This document shows, piece by piece, positions 1 to 20,236 of a stretch of 64,000 nucleotides of DNA (within the stretch, counting starts at the first letter, position 1; each line of letters starts with the position of its first letter). The stretch spans positions 1-64,000 of the forward strand of contig NZ_CP109901.1 of NCBI RefSeq assembly GCF_033095805.1, written 5' to 3'. The notes beneath the pieces are model-generated. The model was not told the DNA's origin. It searched no databases and saw only the letters and a program-made list of their open reading frames with translations. This DNA comes from Serratia sp. UGAL515B_01. Lineage in GTDB: Bacteria; Pseudomonadota; Gammaproteobacteria; Enterobacterales; Enterobacteriaceae. Both the position numbers and the translations under genes were made by a program.

Positions 1-3
1 GGG

Positions 4-31
4 TTGCGGTGTTTTTAGAACGCCCTATAAT
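4..31 (+). promoter_or_regulatory. rRNA operon promoter P1 (first rrn)
   Basis: A -35 box TTGCGG (4-9) and a perfect -10 box TATAAT (26-31) stand 16 bases apart, followed by a GC-rich discriminator (GCGCCTCC). This is the hallmark of growth-rate- and ppGpp-controlled rrn P1 promoters. Transcription should start near base 40. Any UP element and Fis sites lie upstream of the window edge. Confidence 0.93.
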
Positions 32-135
32 GCGCCTCCACTGACCGGGAACAACGACTTCTTTATAGCAAAGCAGGTTGCCCAAGCAGGAAGCAGCAAG
101 CCGGTGAAAATACCACTTCTTAATAAGAAAATGGC

Positions 136-163
136 TTGACTCTTCAGCGGGAAAGCGTATTAT
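136..163 (+). promoter_or_regulatory. rRNA operon promoter P2 and leader with boxA
   Basis: TTGACT (136-141) and TATTAT (158-163) are 16 bases apart, matching the layout of E. coli rrn P2. The leader that follows carries a boxA-like GCTCTTTAACAA at 203-214, the loading site for the NusB/S10 antitermination complex that lets polymerase read through the long untranslated operon. The leader up to 379 should be removed by RNase III and other processing enzymes. Confidence 0.88.
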
Positions 164-379
164 CTGCCTCCCGCGTTACCGTGAAAGTTTCCGGTAACCA
201 ACGCTCTTTAACAATTTATCAGACAATCTGTGTGGGCACTCACAAGACGATATCCAGCTGCTTAGGCAGCAAAAAAATATCAAGTCTTGAAGAGTGACCA
301 AGCAGTAATTCATGCGAATGAATTATTACGAAAGTTAATTTTCGAGCATCGCTTCACGAGTTGAAGCAAATCAAGCTTT

Positions 380-1921
<1,542 letters not shown>

Positions 1922-2126
1922 CCTAAAGATATTAGTTGAGTGCAGTGTCCACACAGATTGTCTGATGAAAAGTAATGAGCAAAAAACCTGTGGTATGGGT
2001 GGTTAAGTGCTGTGCGGTTTGTGGCTGTCAAGTGCAGTGACAAGTCACAATGGCGCTCGATTTTTCTTGAAAAATCTCACCTTTACCCGAAATTATCGAA
2101 TCGGTGATTCGATAAGCAAATTTCGG

Positions 2127-2202
2127 GTCCCCATCGTCTAGAGGCCTAGGACACTGCCCTTTCACGGCTGTAACAGGGGTTCGAATCCCCTTGGGGACGC
2201 CA
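2127..2202 (+). tRNA. gltT: tRNA-Glu (TTC anticodon), rrn spacer
   Basis: A 76-base cloverleaf with acceptor arms GTCCCC/GGGGAC, a TTC anticodon in CCCTTTCACGG, TTCGAATCC in the T arm and an encoded CCA end. It sits in the 16S-23S spacer, the usual place for tRNA-Glu in one class of enterobacterial rrn operon, and is released from the rRNA precursor by RNase P and RNase E. Confidence 0.97.
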
Positions 2203-2420
2203 ATTCGATAATGAGTGAAAGACATTATCACCGAATATCTTAAAGATGACTTTCGAGTCGTGTTTAAGATATTGCTCTTTAACAATCTGGAACAAGCTGA
2301 AAATTGAAACCTGACAGCTGAAACTTATCTCTCCGTAAAAGTATTGAGATAAGGACTAACCTGTCAGAGAGTCTCTCAAATGTTTGCAGCACGAACGATG
2401 GAAACATCTTCGGGTTGTGA

Positions 2421-5330
<2,910 letters not shown>

Positions 5331-5447
5331 ACAACACCGAAGGTGTTTTGGATTTGAGAGAAAAGAGTCGGTTTTCAGCGAAAGTTCCGGATTGGTTCTG
5401 ATGGCTGCACGCGAGAGAAGCGTGAGCGGTTGGGATGAAACAGAATT

Positions 5448-5567
5448 TGCCTGGCGGCAATAGCGCGGTGGTCCCACCTGACCCCATGCCGAACTCAGAA
5501 GTGAAACGCCGTAGCGCCGATGGTAGTGTGGGGTCTCCCCATGCGAGAGTAGGACACTGCCAGGCAT
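5448..5567 (+). rRNA. rrf: 5S ribosomal RNA (first copy)
   Basis: A 120-base gene starting TGCCTGGCGGC and ending GCCAGGCAT, so its ends pair as the 5S closing helix. The interior matches the enterobacterial 5S consensus. It is the last gene of the operon, 117 bases after 23S, and is followed by the operon terminator. Confidence 0.97.
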
Positions 5568-5580
5568 CAAATAAGGTCGA

Positions 5581-5616
5581 AAGCCCCATGTGAAAGCATG
5601 GGGCTTTTTACTTTTC
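5581..5616 (+). terminator. Intrinsic terminator of first rrn operon
   Basis: AAGCCCCATG and CATGGGGCTT pair around a small loop and are followed by a T-rich run. The second rrn operon has the same hairpin, but base 5591 is T here (a G-U pair in the stem) and C there (44766). Confidence 0.93.
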
Positions 5617-5980
5617 GTAAATAAATCATAATATTATTAATTAGTCACTTCCTTTGCTATTTTCAGACTGTGGTTGCTCCCGGTAAATGATTAAATATAT
5701 CTAAGATCTTCGATTATTATATTCATAAAATCTTTAATTTTTATTTATAACCTAACATTTTCGTAGATAGTTAATATGACGGTTTTTTATATAGACCAGA
5801 CCCTGTCTAAGAGAGGTGCTATGTCATATGATTATGATTTTCATGGATATTTATTTTTATTTATGAACTGAAAATTTAATAAGTAACCAGAAAAATCAAG
5901 CTGATAAAAAACAAATAATAGCCATAAGCGGCTAATCGAGTAGACTAGGTGGCAATTTATTCCGTAAGAGTATTTAAGTC
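5617..5980. other. AT-rich gap between rrn terminator and murB
   Basis: Strongly AT-rich, 364 bases, with no credible gene on either strand. It must hold the murB promoter, but I could not pick a -35/-10 pair with confidence. No repeat or hairpin stands out. Confidence 0.5.
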
Positions 5981-7018
5981 ATGTCTACTGAAAGCGCGTC
6001 ATTAAAAAACCACAATACTTTTGCGCTCCCGGTCAACGCGGCGCATTTAGTTATTGCAGAACAAATTGAGATGATGATTAAGGCTTGGCAGAAGGCGCAA
6101 AAGCGCCAAGAGCCGTTTTTGGTCTTGGGGGAAGGAAGTAATGTCCTTTTCTTGGAAGACTTTGCTGGTACGGTCATTATCAATAAATTAAAAGGCATCG
6201 AGACTAGAGAGGAACAAGATGCTTGGCATCTACATGTCAGTGCAGGTGAAAACTGGCACCATCTAGTGAGCCATACGGTTAAGTGTGGAATGCCTGGATT
6301 GGAAAATATGGCACTGATCCCGGGCTTAGTTGGCTCTGCTCCGATCCAGAATATTGGAGCATATGGTATTGAGTTGCAGCAAGTATGTGAGTACGTCGAT
6401 CTGCTAAACCTCAATACGGGCGGGATTGATCGTATGGATCCGCAACGCTGTGAGTTTGGTTACCGTGAAAGCATCTTTAAGCATGAGTTTAAAGAAGGCT
6501 ATGTCATTGTGGGTGTTGGTTTACGGCTTAAGAAGCAGTGGGATCCGTTACTGAGTTATGGTGACCTTATTAAACTTGATCCACAGACAGTAACGCCACG
6601 GCAGGTATTTGATGCAGTGTGTGCGATGCGGCGCAGCAAGCTGCCCAACCCTCGTATTACAGGTAATGCAGGTAGCTTCTTTAAAAATCCGCAGGTAAGC
6701 GCAGAAGTTGCTGAGCGGATGTTCGTTCAATATCCTTCTATGCCGTATTATCCACAGGTAGATGGGCAAGTAAAATTGGCTGCTGGTTGGCTTATCGACC
6801 AATGTTCTTTAAAAGGTTATCAGGTTGGTGGTGCAGCAGTTCACTCGCAGCAAGCATTGGTGTTAGTGAATGCAAATAATGCCAGCAGTCAGGATGTGGT
6901 TGCCTTGGCAAGGCATGTGCGTAACACGGTCGCTGAGAGATTTGGTATTTGGCTGGAGCCAGAGGTGCGTTTTATTGGGGCTATGGGGGAATTGGATGCT
7001 GTAGAGGTGTTGTCATGA
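5981..7018 (+). CDS. murB: UDP-N-acetylenolpyruvoylglucosamine reductase MurB
   Basis: MurB is the FAD/NADPH enzyme that reduces UDP-GlcNAc-enolpyruvate to UDP-MurNAc in the cytoplasm, the second committed step of peptidoglycan synthesis. The 345-residue product matches the E. coli family (342) throughout. LGEGSNVLF near residue 50, [16 protein letters not shown] (about 114-129, FAD binding), NAGSFFKNP with the proton-donating Ser near 232, and WLEPEVRF with the catalytic Glu near the C-terminus are all present. The ATG at 5981 gives the expected N-terminus. Its stop overlaps the birA start (ATGA), so the two are translationally coupled, as in E. coli. It follows an rRNA operon, the same context as E. 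coli rrnB. Confidence 0.97.
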   Translation: MSTESASLKNHNTFALPVNAAHLVIAEQIEMMIKAWQKAQKRQEPFLVLGEGSNVLFLEDFAGTVIINKLKGIETREEQDAWHLHVSAGENWHHLVSHTVKCGMPGLENMALIPGLVGSAPIQNIGAYGIELQQVCEYVDLLNLNTGGIDRMDPQRCEFGYRESIFKHEFKEGYVIVGVGLRLKKQWDPLLSYGDLIKLDPQTVTPRQVFDAVCAMRRSKLPNPRITGNAGSFFKNPQVSAEVAERMFVQYPSMPYYPQVDGQVKLAAGWLIDQCSLKGYQVGGAAVHSQQALVLVNANNASSQDVVALARHVRNTVAERFGIWLEPEVRFIGAMGELDAVEVLS

Positions 7019-7974
7019 AGGATATCACAGTTCCTTTGAAGATTATCTCACTTCTAGCGGACGGCGAGTTTCACTCCGGTGAGAATTTAGGCGTACTTTT
7101 GGGAATGAGCCGAGCTGCCATTAATAAGCATATTCAAACTGTTCGGGAATGGGGTTTGGATGTATTCACTGTACCAGGTAAAGGTTATAGCCTACCATCC
7201 GCCCTCAACTTGCTAGACGCTGACAAAATACTCGGAATGTTGAAAGACAAGCGGGTCACTGTCTTGCCAGTTGTGGATTCAACGAATCAATATTTGCTGG
7301 ATAGAATTAAGGAGCTGGTTTCTGGAGATGCCTGTATTGCAGAGTATCAGCAGGCTGGACGAGGGCGGCGTGGTCGCCAGTGGGTCTCGCCTTTCGGGGC
7401 TAATCTTTACTTATCCATGTTTTGGCGTCTTGAGCAAGGACCAGCAGCAGCCATGGGATTGAGTCTCGTTATTGGTATTGTGATGGCTGAGGTTTTGCAA
7501 CGTCTGGGGGCAGATCAGGTACGTGTTAAATGGCCAAATGATTTGTACCTGAACGATCGGAAGCTAGCAGGTATTCTGGTTGAATTAACGGGAAAAACGG
7601 GGGATGCAGCCCAACTTGTATTAGGTGCTGGTATTAATATGGCAATGCGTGAAACCAATGCTGGTCGTATTGATCAAGGATGGGTCAATTTGCAGGAAGC
7701 GGGAATTAATATTGATCGAAATGAATTAGCGGCGACTTTACTTAACGAGCTACGTTTTTCGCTGCAACAATTTGAAATAGAGGGGCTTGCTCCGTTTATT
7801 TCTCGCTGGCGTGATTTAGACAATTTTATGGATCGGCCAATTAAACTTTTAATTGGTGAACAGCAAATTTTGGGTATTTGTCGTGGTATTGATCAGCAAG
7901 GGGCATTATTGCTTGAACAAGAGGGCGAGATTAAGCCTTTTATTGGTGGTGAAATATCTTTGCGTAGTGCGTAA
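7015..7974 (+). CDS. birA: Biotin-protein ligase / biotin operon repressor BirA
   Basis: A bifunctional protein: it makes biotinyl-5'-AMP and transfers biotin to the acetyl-CoA carboxylase carrier protein, and as holorepressor it shuts off the biotin operon. I place the start at the ATG overlapping the murB stop (7015), giving 319 residues (E. coli 321); a longer upstream frame is only murB read in another register. The N-terminal winged helix contains [10 protein letters not shown] (about 30-39). The adenylate-binding loop GRGRRGR is at 115-121, KWPND at 172-176 and the catalytic-region Lys at 183, all as in E. coli. It is followed by a terminator shared with convergent coaA. Confidence 0.97.
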   Translation: MKDITVPLKIISLLADGEFHSGENLGVLLGMSRAAINKHIQTVREWGLDVFTVPGKGYSLPSALNLLDADKILGMLKDKRVTVLPVVDSTNQYLLDRIKELVSGDACIAEYQQAGRGRRGRQWVSPFGANLYLSMFWRLEQGPAAAMGLSLVIGIVMAEVLQRLGADQVRVKWPNDLYLNDRKLAGILVELTGKTGDAAQLVLGAGINMAMRETNAGRIDQGWVNLQEAGINIDRNELAATLLNELRFSLQQFEIEGLAPFISRWRDLDNFMDRPIKLLIGEQQILGICRGIDQQGALLLEQEGEIKPFIGGEISLRSA

Positions 7975-7987
7975 TGAATTCTAGAAT

Positions 7988-8013
7988 TAAGAGAGGCCTT
8001 CGACCTCTCTTTT
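7988..8013. terminator. Hairpin terminator between birA and coaA
   Basis: AGAGAGG (7990-7996) and CCTCTCT (8004-8010) form a 7-bp stem followed by TTT on the plus strand. It lies between two convergent genes and probably ends birA; on the minus strand the tail is weaker. Confidence 0.75.
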
Positions 8014-8018
8014 AAGTA

Positions 8019-8969
8019 TTATTTTCTTAACCTAACAAACTCTACCGCGTGATTAGCACTTTTGGTCATAATTAAACTGGCACGCTCACGCGTTGGTAGA
8101 ATGTTTTGCTTTAAATTCAATCCATTGATTTCTTTCCATAATTTTGTTGCAACACTAATCGCTTCTGTTTCGGAAAGTTTTGCATAATTATGAAAATAAG
8201 AATCAGGATCTGAAAAAGCACCCTGGCGGAATTTCAGGAAACGGTTGATATACCATGTCTGCAATAAGTCTTCAGGGGCATCAACATATATTGAAAAGTC
8301 GACAAAATCAGAAACAAATACACGATGGGGATCGTGCGGATAGTCCATTCCACTTTGCAGAACATTCAGTCCTTCCAAAATCAGAATATCGGGTTGTTCG
8401 ATAACTTTATTACCGTGCGGAACGACGTCATAAATAAGATGGGAGTAAACGGGGGCAGTAACACGCTTCGCTCCAGATTTTACTTCTGAGACGAATTTCA
8501 CCAAGCTATGTATATCATAAGACTGCGGGAACCCTTTTTTCGTCATCAGCCCGCGTTCATTAAGCACCTTGTTCGGGTGCAGGAAGCCATCAGTAGTAAT
8601 CAACTCAACGCTTCGATGCTCTGGCCAACGGCTTAACAACGCTTGCAACAGGCGTGCTGTAGTGCTTTTGCCTACAGCAACGCTACCTGCGATGCCTATC
8701 ACATAGGGAATACGCTGTCCGTCAGTACCAAGGAATTGTTCCAAGACGGCTTGGCGGCGCAAGTTAGAACTGATATAAAAATTTAATAGTCTTGAAAGCG
8801 GCAGATAGATCTGAGCCACCTCATCCAAAGAGAGATCCTCATTAATCCCTTTTAGTTTAACAATCTCTTCTTCTGATAACGTCAACGGTACCGAATCTCG
8901 CAACGCCGCCCATTGGGGGCGTTCGAACTGAAGGTAAGGCGTCGCTAAAGATTTATCTCTTTGTATCAT
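8019..8969 (-). CDS. coaA: Pantothenate kinase (type I) CoaA
   Basis: ATP-dependent phosphorylation of pantothenate, the first and rate-setting step of coenzyme A synthesis, feedback-inhibited by CoA. The protein is 316 residues, the same as E. coli CoaA, and matches along its length. The P-loop GSVAVGKST lies at 95-103, followed by [16 protein letters not shown] and ILEGLNVLQ. The C-terminus ([21 protein letters not shown]) is also typical. It is convergent with birA and apparently monocistronic. The ATG at 8969 matches the family start. Confidence 0.97.
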   Translation of the reverse strand: MIQRDKSLATPYLQFERPQWAALRDSVPLTLSEEEIVKLKGINEDLSLDEVAQIYLPLSRLLNFYISSNLRRQAVLEQFLGTDGQRIPYVIGIAGSVAVGKSTTARLLQALLSRWPEHRSVELITTDGFLHPNKVLNERGLMTKKGFPQSYDIHSLVKFVSEVKSGAKRVTAPVYSHLIYDVVPHGNKVIEQPDILILEGLNVLQSGMDYPHDPHRVFVSDFVDFSIYVDAPEDLLQTWYINRFLKFRQGAFSDPDSYFHNYAKLSETEAISVATKLWKEINGLNLKQNILPTRERASLIMTKSANHAVEFVRLRK

Positions 8970-9182
8970 AAGCCTAATTTTGCCTGTTTACGCAGGTTGG
9001 GAAAGGCGCTGGACGCCAAACTCAGATAATAAACAAGCTGCATATTATAGACAGGTTGGTTTTAGGCGTAGACTTTTTTAAAAAATGTTGTCGATCTGCA
9101 TGATTTTATGTCAATAGTGCGAACCGGTGCTCAATTGATAAAAAACGCGTTGCAAAGCGACAACACTGACAAACAATACCGG

Positions 9183-9725
9183 TCAAGCTGTAACGGAAGT
9201 CTGGTTAATTGATAACAGGCGTTTATAGTAAATCGCTGTTGGGTAGTAGTAACCATCTGGCGCTGCGGCGTAATCTGGCAACTCACCAATATATTGGTAA
9301 CCTAGAGAACGATACAGATGTTCTGCTACAGAGCCAGCTTGGGTATCGAGGTATAATAAACCTCTGCTTTGAGCCAAGGCTGACTTTTCCAATTCTTTCA
9401 TCAGTTCTCGACCAATACCACTGCGGCGTGCATGGCTGTGTACCAAAAGTTTTTGTACTTCAGCCCGGTTGAGCCCATTAGGTTTTTGGCACAATGAGAG
9501 CTGAACCGTGCCAATGACACCACTTTCGTCCTTGGCAATCCATAGAAGCAGTTGTTCCTCAGCTAGTGCTGGGCACAGGCTATGGAAGTAGCTTGCAGCC
9601 TCTTCATGAGGGATTTTCGCAATGTAACCCACTGAAGCACCTTGTGTTATTGCATCGACAAGCACAGATGCCAGCTCTTTAGCATAAATAGGGAGTGCAG
9701 CTGCATTGATCCGAATAATATTCAT
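9183..9725 (-). CDS. GNAT-family N-acetyltransferase
   Basis: A 180-residue cytoplasmic protein with the GCN5-related acetyltransferase fold. The acetyl-CoA binding motif A reads VQKLLVHSHARRSGIG (90-105), preceded by a beta strand with IGTVQLSL and followed by GLLYLDTQAGSVAEHLYRSLGY, the usual motif B with its late Tyr. The family transfers an acetyl group from acetyl-CoA to small amines or protein N-termini; the substrate cannot be told from sequence. It is a single gene with its own upstream region, between coaA and the tRNA cluster, a place where E. coli has nothing comparable that I recall. The start ATG at 9725 fits the fold. Confidence 0.85.
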   Translation of the reverse strand: MNIIRINAAALPIYAKELASVLVDAITQGASVGYIAKIPHEEAASYFHSLCPALAEEQLLLWIAKDESGVIGTVQLSLCQKPNGLNRAEVQKLLVHSHARRSGIGRELMKELEKSALAQSRGLLYLDTQAGSVAEHLYRSLGYQYIGELPDYAAAPDGYYYPTAIYYKRLLSINQTSVTA

Positions 9726-10127
9726 TGCTCATTCTTACTTGTGAAAGGGGAAATGAAGGTAGAGCAATAAACATACCAACGTGGTGTCCCAGACCTAACG
9801 AAGTAACATTCAGGGATTAAGAGTGGCATGAAGTTGTGTCTCTACTGCCAGCAGTGCTCGCGTGCCGTTCAGGGAAACAACCCAATGCATCATAGTGCAA
9901 CATTTGTCTCTTAGTGGTGCAATGGGGTGGATGATTTCTTGTGATGTTATTTAAGCAGGGTGATCCAAATGGCGAAATGCATGGGCGGCTCTTGCGAAAA
10001 ATAGAGGGACGTACAAAAATGATACCTGCGACTGGTTACTAATTGTGCTATTTATCTGGCGAATTGCTGACTAACTGCTGGAATCGGCTGATTTATGAGC
10101 GATAGTGCATGGAACGCAATTTTTTTG
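9726..10127. other. Gap between acetyltransferase gene and tRNA operon
   Basis: About 400 bases without a gene. It should hold the promoter of the minus-strand acetyltransferase and upstream control sequence of the tRNA operon. No repeat, hairpin or small gene convinced me. Confidence 0.4.
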
Positions 10128-10156
10128 TTGCATAGGTCGTCAGGTCTACCTAGAAT
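10128..10156 (+). promoter_or_regulatory. Stable-RNA promoter for tRNA-tufB operon
   Basis: TTGCAT (10128-10133) and TAGAAT (10151-10156) are separated by 17 bases and followed by the GC-rich discriminator GCGC, as in stringently controlled tRNA and rRNA promoters. The first tRNA starts 14 bases further on. It probably drives all four tRNAs and tufB. Confidence 0.8.
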
Positions 10157-10170
10157 GCGCAGCACTTGAT

Positions 10171-10246
<76 letters not shown>

Positions 10247-10270
10247 TTCAAGTAAGAGTAATTAAAATTA

Positions 10271-10355
<85 letters not shown>

Positions 10356-10533
10356 AATTCAATCTTGACAGTGCAAAACAGCATAATTGTCAGGATGAAG
10401 GTGAAAGCCTTCAGCAAAAATCGCGCTAGGTGGCGTTAAGTTGCCAGCACGAAGGGTGAAGAGCAAAGCGACGAACAATCCTTCTCTACACCTATAAATT
10501 CTGCAGAAAAGTCAGGTAGCCGAGTTCCAGGAT

Positions 10534-10608
<75 letters not shown>

Positions 10609-10614
10609 AGATGT

Positions 10615-10690
10615 GCTGATATAGCTCAGTTGGTAGAGCGCACCCTTGGTAAGGGTGAGGTCGGCAGTTCGAATCTGCCTATCAGCACCA
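10615..10690 (+). tRNA. thrT: tRNA-Thr (GGT anticodon)
   Basis: A 76-base cloverleaf beginning GCTGATATAGC, GGT anticodon in CTTGGTAAG, encoded CCA. It is last in the cluster; tufB starts 109 bases downstream and is presumably on the same transcript. Confidence 0.98.
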
Positions 10691-10763
10691 CTTCTTATCT
10701 TCTCGCCCCTGATTTTCTTTCTGTTTCTGGATTCAACAGGCAAATGCCTGGCTGATGTGGTGA

Positions 10764-11984
<1,221 letters not shown>

Positions 11985-12014
11985 TTGCTGATAATATTTG
12001 ACGCAACATGCGCT

Positions 12015-12043
12015 AAAAGGGCATCATCTGATGCCCTTTTTCT
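12015..12043 (+). terminator. Terminator after tufB
   Basis: AAGGGCATCATCTGATGCCCTT is a near-perfect hairpin followed by a T run. It ends the tRNA-tufB transcript 30 bases after the stop codon, so secE-nusG needs its own promoter in the following 190 bases. Confidence 0.9.
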
Positions 12044-12182
12044 ACGCTGTGAACTAGAACCTATCTCATCAGCGATTTTGCAGTCATAATCATTGGTGAG
12101 ATGGGCTCTTAAACCGTATTGAATGAAATGCGTCATAGCGTAAAACACCGAGATCCTGCCAAATGGCATTTTATCGGTTCGG

Positions 12183-12205
12183 TTTGCCTCGCATTGCGAG
12201 GCAAA
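12183..12205. repeat. Perfect 10-bp hairpin in secE leader
   Basis: TTTGCCTCGC (12183-12192) and GCGAGGCAAA (12196-12205) are exact inverted repeats with a 3-base loop, 35 bases before the secE start. No T run follows, so this is more likely an mRNA leader structure than a terminator. Confidence 0.6.
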
Positions 12206-12239
12206 GTTGTTTGTTCGAATCATTGTGACAGGTTGGTTT

Positions 12240-12623
12240 ATGAGTGCGAATACCGAGGCTCAAGGGAGCGGGCGCGGCCTTGAAGCAGCCAAGTGGTTGA
12301 TTGTCGCCGTTCTGTTAGTTGTGGCTATCGTCGGTAATTATTACTACCGTGATTTCAGCTTACCATTACGCGCGTTGGCAGTTGTTGTCGTCATCGTTGT
12401 TGCTGGCGCAGTGGCGTTGATGACAACGAAAGGCAAAGCCACCGTTGCTTTTGCGCGAGAAGCGCGTACTGAAGTACGTAAAGTGATCTGGCCAACTCGT
12501 CAGGAAACGCTACACACCACGTTGATCGTTGCCGCGGTAACTGCCGTGATGTCACTGATTCTGTGGGGCCTGGATGGTATTCTGGTCCGTCTGGTATCGT
12601 TTATTACTGGCCTGAGGTTCTAA
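12240..12623 (+). CDS. secE: Preprotein translocase subunit SecE
   Basis: SecE clamps SecY in the inner-membrane SecYEG protein channel. I chose the ATG at 12240 ([13 protein letters not shown]), which gives 127 residues, the E. coli length; the reading frame upstream is not part of the gene. Three transmembrane helices are visible (about 18-36, 45-63 and 93-112). The conserved amphipathic segment [19 protein letters not shown] sits just before the third helix and is almost invariant in the family. nusG begins one base after the stop, so the pair is a tight operon, as in E. coli. Confidence 0.97.
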   Translation: MSANTEAQGSGRGLEAAKWLIVAVLLVVAIVGNYYYRDFSLPLRALAVVVVIVVAGAVALMTTKGKATVAFAREARTEVRKVIWPTRQETLHTTLIVAAVTAVMSLILWGLDGILVRLVSFITGLRF

Positions 12624-12624
12624 A

Positions 12625-13170
12625 ATGTCTGAAGCCCCAAAAAAACGTTGGTACGTCGTTCAGGCGTTTTCTGGTTTTGAAGGTCGCGTAGCTCAGTCGC
12701 TACGTGAACACATCAAGTTACATGATATGGAAGAGCTGTTCGGCGAAGTCATGGTACCTACTGAAGAAGTGGTTGAAATCCGTGGCGGTCAACGTCGTAA
12801 GAGTGAACGCAAGTTCTTTCCAGGCTATGTATTGGTCCAGATGGTAATGAATGACGCCAGCTGGCACTTAGTACGCAGTGTTCCTCGTGTTATGGGCTTC
12901 ATTGGCGGGACTTCTGATCGTCCTGCGCCGATCAGCGATAAAGAAGTTGATGCGATAATGAATCGGTTGCAGCAAGTGGGTGATAAACCGCGTCCGAAAA
13001 CGATGTTTGAACCTGGTGAGTTGGTTCGCGTCAATGATGGCCCATTTGCTGATTTCAACGGTGTTGTCGAAGAAGTGGACTACGAGAAGAGCCGCCTAAA
13101 AGTATCTGTTTCCATTTTTGGTCGTGCAACGCCCGTAGAACTGGACTTTAGCCAGGTAGAGAAAGCCTGA
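12625..13170 (+). CDS. nusG: Transcription termination/antitermination factor NusG
   Basis: NusG binds RNA polymerase through its N-terminal NGN domain (about 1-115; [25 protein letters not shown]) and contacts Rho or ribosomal S10 through its C-terminal KOW domain (about 130-181; [19 protein letters not shown]). At 181 residues it has the E. coli length. It participates in Rho-dependent termination, rRNA antitermination and transcription-translation coupling. It is co-transcribed with secE, one base upstream. Confidence 0.97.
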   Translation: MSEAPKKRWYVVQAFSGFEGRVAQSLREHIKLHDMEELFGEVMVPTEEVVEIRGGQRRKSERKFFPGYVLVQMVMNDASWHLVRSVPRVMGFIGGTSDRPAPISDKEVDAIMNRLQQVGDKPRPKTMFEPGELVRVNDGPFADFNGVVEEVDYEKSRLKVSVSIFGRATPVELDFSQVEKA

Positions 13171-13203
13171 TCAACTCATCAGTAAGACAAGAGGATTTGT
13201 GGC

Positions 13204-13232
13204 TTGTCATAGGCGCGTAATTGAACTACAAT
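13204..13232 (+). promoter_or_regulatory. Promoter PL11 for rplKA
   Basis: TTGTCA (13204-13209) and TACAAT (13227-13232) have a 17-base spacer, an excellent sigma-70 match, placed 94 bases before rplK. The -10 box sits inside an inverted repeat (13212-13240). Confidence 0.75.
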
Positions 13233-13245
13233 TTCGCGCCTTTTG
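13212..13245 (+). terminator. Hairpin with T run between nusG and rplK
   Basis: GGCGCG(T)AATTG (13212-13223) pairs with CAATT(T)CGCGCC (13229-13240), followed by TTTTG. It could end secE-nusG messages while overlapping the -10 region of PL11. The double role is inferred from overlap only. Confidence 0.6.
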
Positions 13246-13264
13246 TTTTTAGATACCTGCCTTT

Positions 13265-13326
13265 AGTGCGGGGTGAAACACGGGGAGCCTCTAAAGAGGC
13301 GATACTACCCATACGAGGAAATTTAA
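13265..13326 (+). promoter_or_regulatory. rplK mRNA leader, likely L1 autogenous binding site
   Basis: The leader contains GGGGAGCCTCTAAAGAGGC, a hairpin close to the start codon. In E. coli the free L1 protein binds the equivalent leader structure and blocks translation of rplK and rplA. Identity rests on position and recalled similarity. Confidence 0.55.
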
Positions 13327-14463
<1,137 letters not shown>

Positions 14464-14482
14464 TTACTTTGTAACTATCGCT

Positions 14483-14511
14483 TTGACTTGGGGTGAGTAT
14501 TCGCCTAGAAT
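14483..14511 (+). promoter_or_regulatory. Promoter PL10 for rplJL-rpoBC
   Basis: TTGACT (14483-14488) and TAGAAT (14506-14511) with a 17-base spacer, 20 bases after rplA ends. This is the position of the main promoter of the rplJL-rpoBC operon in E. coli. Confidence 0.85.
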
Positions 14512-14517
14512 CTTCGG

Positions 14518-14792
14518 CCCAAGGTTCTGCTGCTAGTAGAACAAAGTTTTTTCGGTTGGAGTCTGGCCTATCCAGACCTCCGTCCAAGACCGCAGGTGTG
14601 CTGAAAAGTACTTAATCCTTCCTGCGTAGACGGTGACAGAGCCTAAAGAAATTTTTTCTTTTTATAAAAAGAATGGTCTTTGCTGGATTCTGCTCACCGT
14701 GTTAAGCCGCTCGTCACTGCGTGATTATACAAGGTGTTGAGTGAAGTGAGTTCCGGGGAGTTTTCCCCGGCTAATCCAGGAGCAAAAAGCTA
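14518..14792 (+). ncRNA. rplJ leader RNA (L10 autoregulatory leader)
   Basis: About 275 untranslated bases separate the promoter from rplJ. They include several complementary segments (for example GGTTGGAGTCTGG with CCAGACCTCC around 14556-14581). In E. coli the L10(L12)4 complex binds this leader and masks the rplJ start by refolding. The length, position and paired segments agree; I did not fold it. Confidence 0.75.
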
Positions 14793-15290
14793 ATGGCATT
14801 AAATCTTCAAGACAAACAAGCGATTGTTGCTGAAGTCAACGAAGTGGCCAAAGGCGCGCTGTCTGCGGTTGTTGCGGATTCTCGCGGCGTTACTGTAGAT
14901 AAAATGACTGAACTGCGTAAAGCAGGTCGTGAAGCTGGCGTTTACATGCGTGTTGTTCGTAACACTCTGATGCGTCGCGTAGTTGAAGGCACTCCATTTG
15001 AATGCCTGAAAGACACGTTTGTCGGTCCTACCTTGATTGCATTCTCCCACGAACACCCGGGCGCTGCTGCCCGTTTGTTCAAAGAGTTCGCGAAAGCGAA
15101 TGCAAAATTTGAGGTTAAAGCTGCGGCCTTTGAAGGTGAGCTGATCCCTGCGGCACAAATCGACCGCTTGGCAACGCTGCCTACTTACGATGAAGCAATC
15201 GCACGCCTGATGGCAACCATGAAAGAAGCCGCTGCCGGCAAATTGGTTCGCACTCTGGCTGCTCTGCGCGATCAGAAAGAAGCTGCATAA
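14793..15290 (+). CDS. rplJ: 50S ribosomal protein L10
   Basis: L10 anchors the L7/L12 dimers on the ribosome and is the translational repressor of its own operon. The 165 residues equal E. coli L10. The N-terminal rRNA-binding part ([29 protein letters not shown], about 16-44) and the C-terminal helix that docks L12 ([20 protein letters not shown]) are recognisable. The start ATG at 14793 follows a clear AGGAG. Confidence 0.98.
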   Translation: MALNLQDKQAIVAEVNEVAKGALSAVVADSRGVTVDKMTELRKAGREAGVYMRVVRNTLMRRVVEGTPFECLKDTFVGPTLIAFSHEHPGAAARLFKEFAKANAKFEVKAAAFEGELIPAAQIDRLATLPTYDEAIARLMATMKEAAAGKLVRTLAALRDQKEAA

Positions 15291-15353
15291 GCTGCTCTTT
15301 CTTAGCCCTTGCTAACGTATTTAAACTATTTCTGAATTTTAGGAACAATTGTC

Positions 15354-15719
15354 ATGTCTATCACTAAAGACCAAATCCTGGAAGCAGTTGCTGCTATGTC
15401 CGTAATGGACGTTGTTGAGCTGGTTTCCGCTATGGAAGAAAAATTCGGTGTTTCTGCTGCAGCTGCCGTAGCTGTTGCTGCCGGCCCAGCTGAAGTTGCT
15501 GAAGAAAAAACTGAGTTCGACGTTGTCCTGTCTGCTGCCGGTGCTAACAAAGTTGCTGTTATCAAAGCAGTACGTGGTGCAACCGGTCTGGGTCTGAAAG
15601 AAGCTAAAGACCTGGTAGAAGCAGCTCCGACAGTACTGAAAGAAGGCATCAGCAAAGATGACGCTGCTGCTCTGAAAAAATCTCTGGAAGAAGCTGGCGC
15701 TTCAGTTGAAGTTAAATAA
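15354..15719 (+). CDS. rplL: 50S ribosomal protein L7/L12
   Basis: The multicopy stalk protein that recruits translational GTPases. It has 121 residues. The N-terminal dimerisation domain ([32 protein letters not shown]), the Ala/Val-rich hinge (about 36-50) and the C-terminal factor-binding domain ([31 protein letters not shown]) appear in order. It lies 63 bases after rplJ. A partial terminator follows, so more L12 than RNA polymerase is made. Confidence 0.98.
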   Translation: MSITKDQILEAVAAMSVMDVVELVSAMEEKFGVSAAAAVAVAAGPAEVAEEKTEFDVVLSAAGANKVAVIKAVRGATGLGLKEAKDLVEAAPTVLKEGISKDDAAALKKSLEEAGASVEVK

Positions 15720-15759
15720 GTTTAACTTCTCAGAGTACAGTCTGGCTTAACAGACTGAT

Positions 15760-15790
15760 GGCTGGTGACTTTTTGGTCACCAGCCTTTTT
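15760..15790 (+). terminator. rplL-rpoB attenuator
   Basis: GGCTGGTGAC and GTCACCAGCC form a perfect 10-bp stem with a TTTTTG loop, followed by five T. It matches the E. coli attenuator that lets only a fraction of transcripts continue into rpoBC. The remaining leader to 16049 also resembles the E. coli segment that holds an RNase III processing site. Confidence 0.93.
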
Positions 15791-16049
15791 GCGCTGTAGG
15801 GCGTCAGTAGTGTTTCACACTGTTTGGCTACTGACTAACCACAATATTTCTTTCTATCGACGACTTAATATACTGTCCTCCCTGCTGCAGGCGAATCTGT
15901 CGCAAAAGGCAATGAAATGATTTAAGCGTGATAGAAACGAGTATTGCGGAAAGTGTTCCCACTTTCCGGTCGATAAAATGGTGTTGCATGAACTGTCCAA
16001 GACCGGATGGACAGAGTGGTTCGACTTTCCAGCGAGCTGAGGAACCCTA

Positions 16050-20078
<4,029 letters not shown>

Positions 20079-20236
20079 TCGCTATTTCAGCGCTGGCTCC
20101 CGGCCTTAGGGAGCCAGAAGGTGGTTGTTCAGGTCACACGGGTATGCAACTTTATGCCCAATAGATTTCGAGCTGCAGCTCGAAAGATAAAGGACATCGT
20201 GTACCCAACAGGTTTAACTCCGACAGGAGCCAATCC

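Noticed and set aside
10365..10387. Possible promoter TTGACA ... CATAAT between tRNA-Tyr and tRNA-Gly
   Set aside because: The spacer is only 11 bases, too short for sigma-70.
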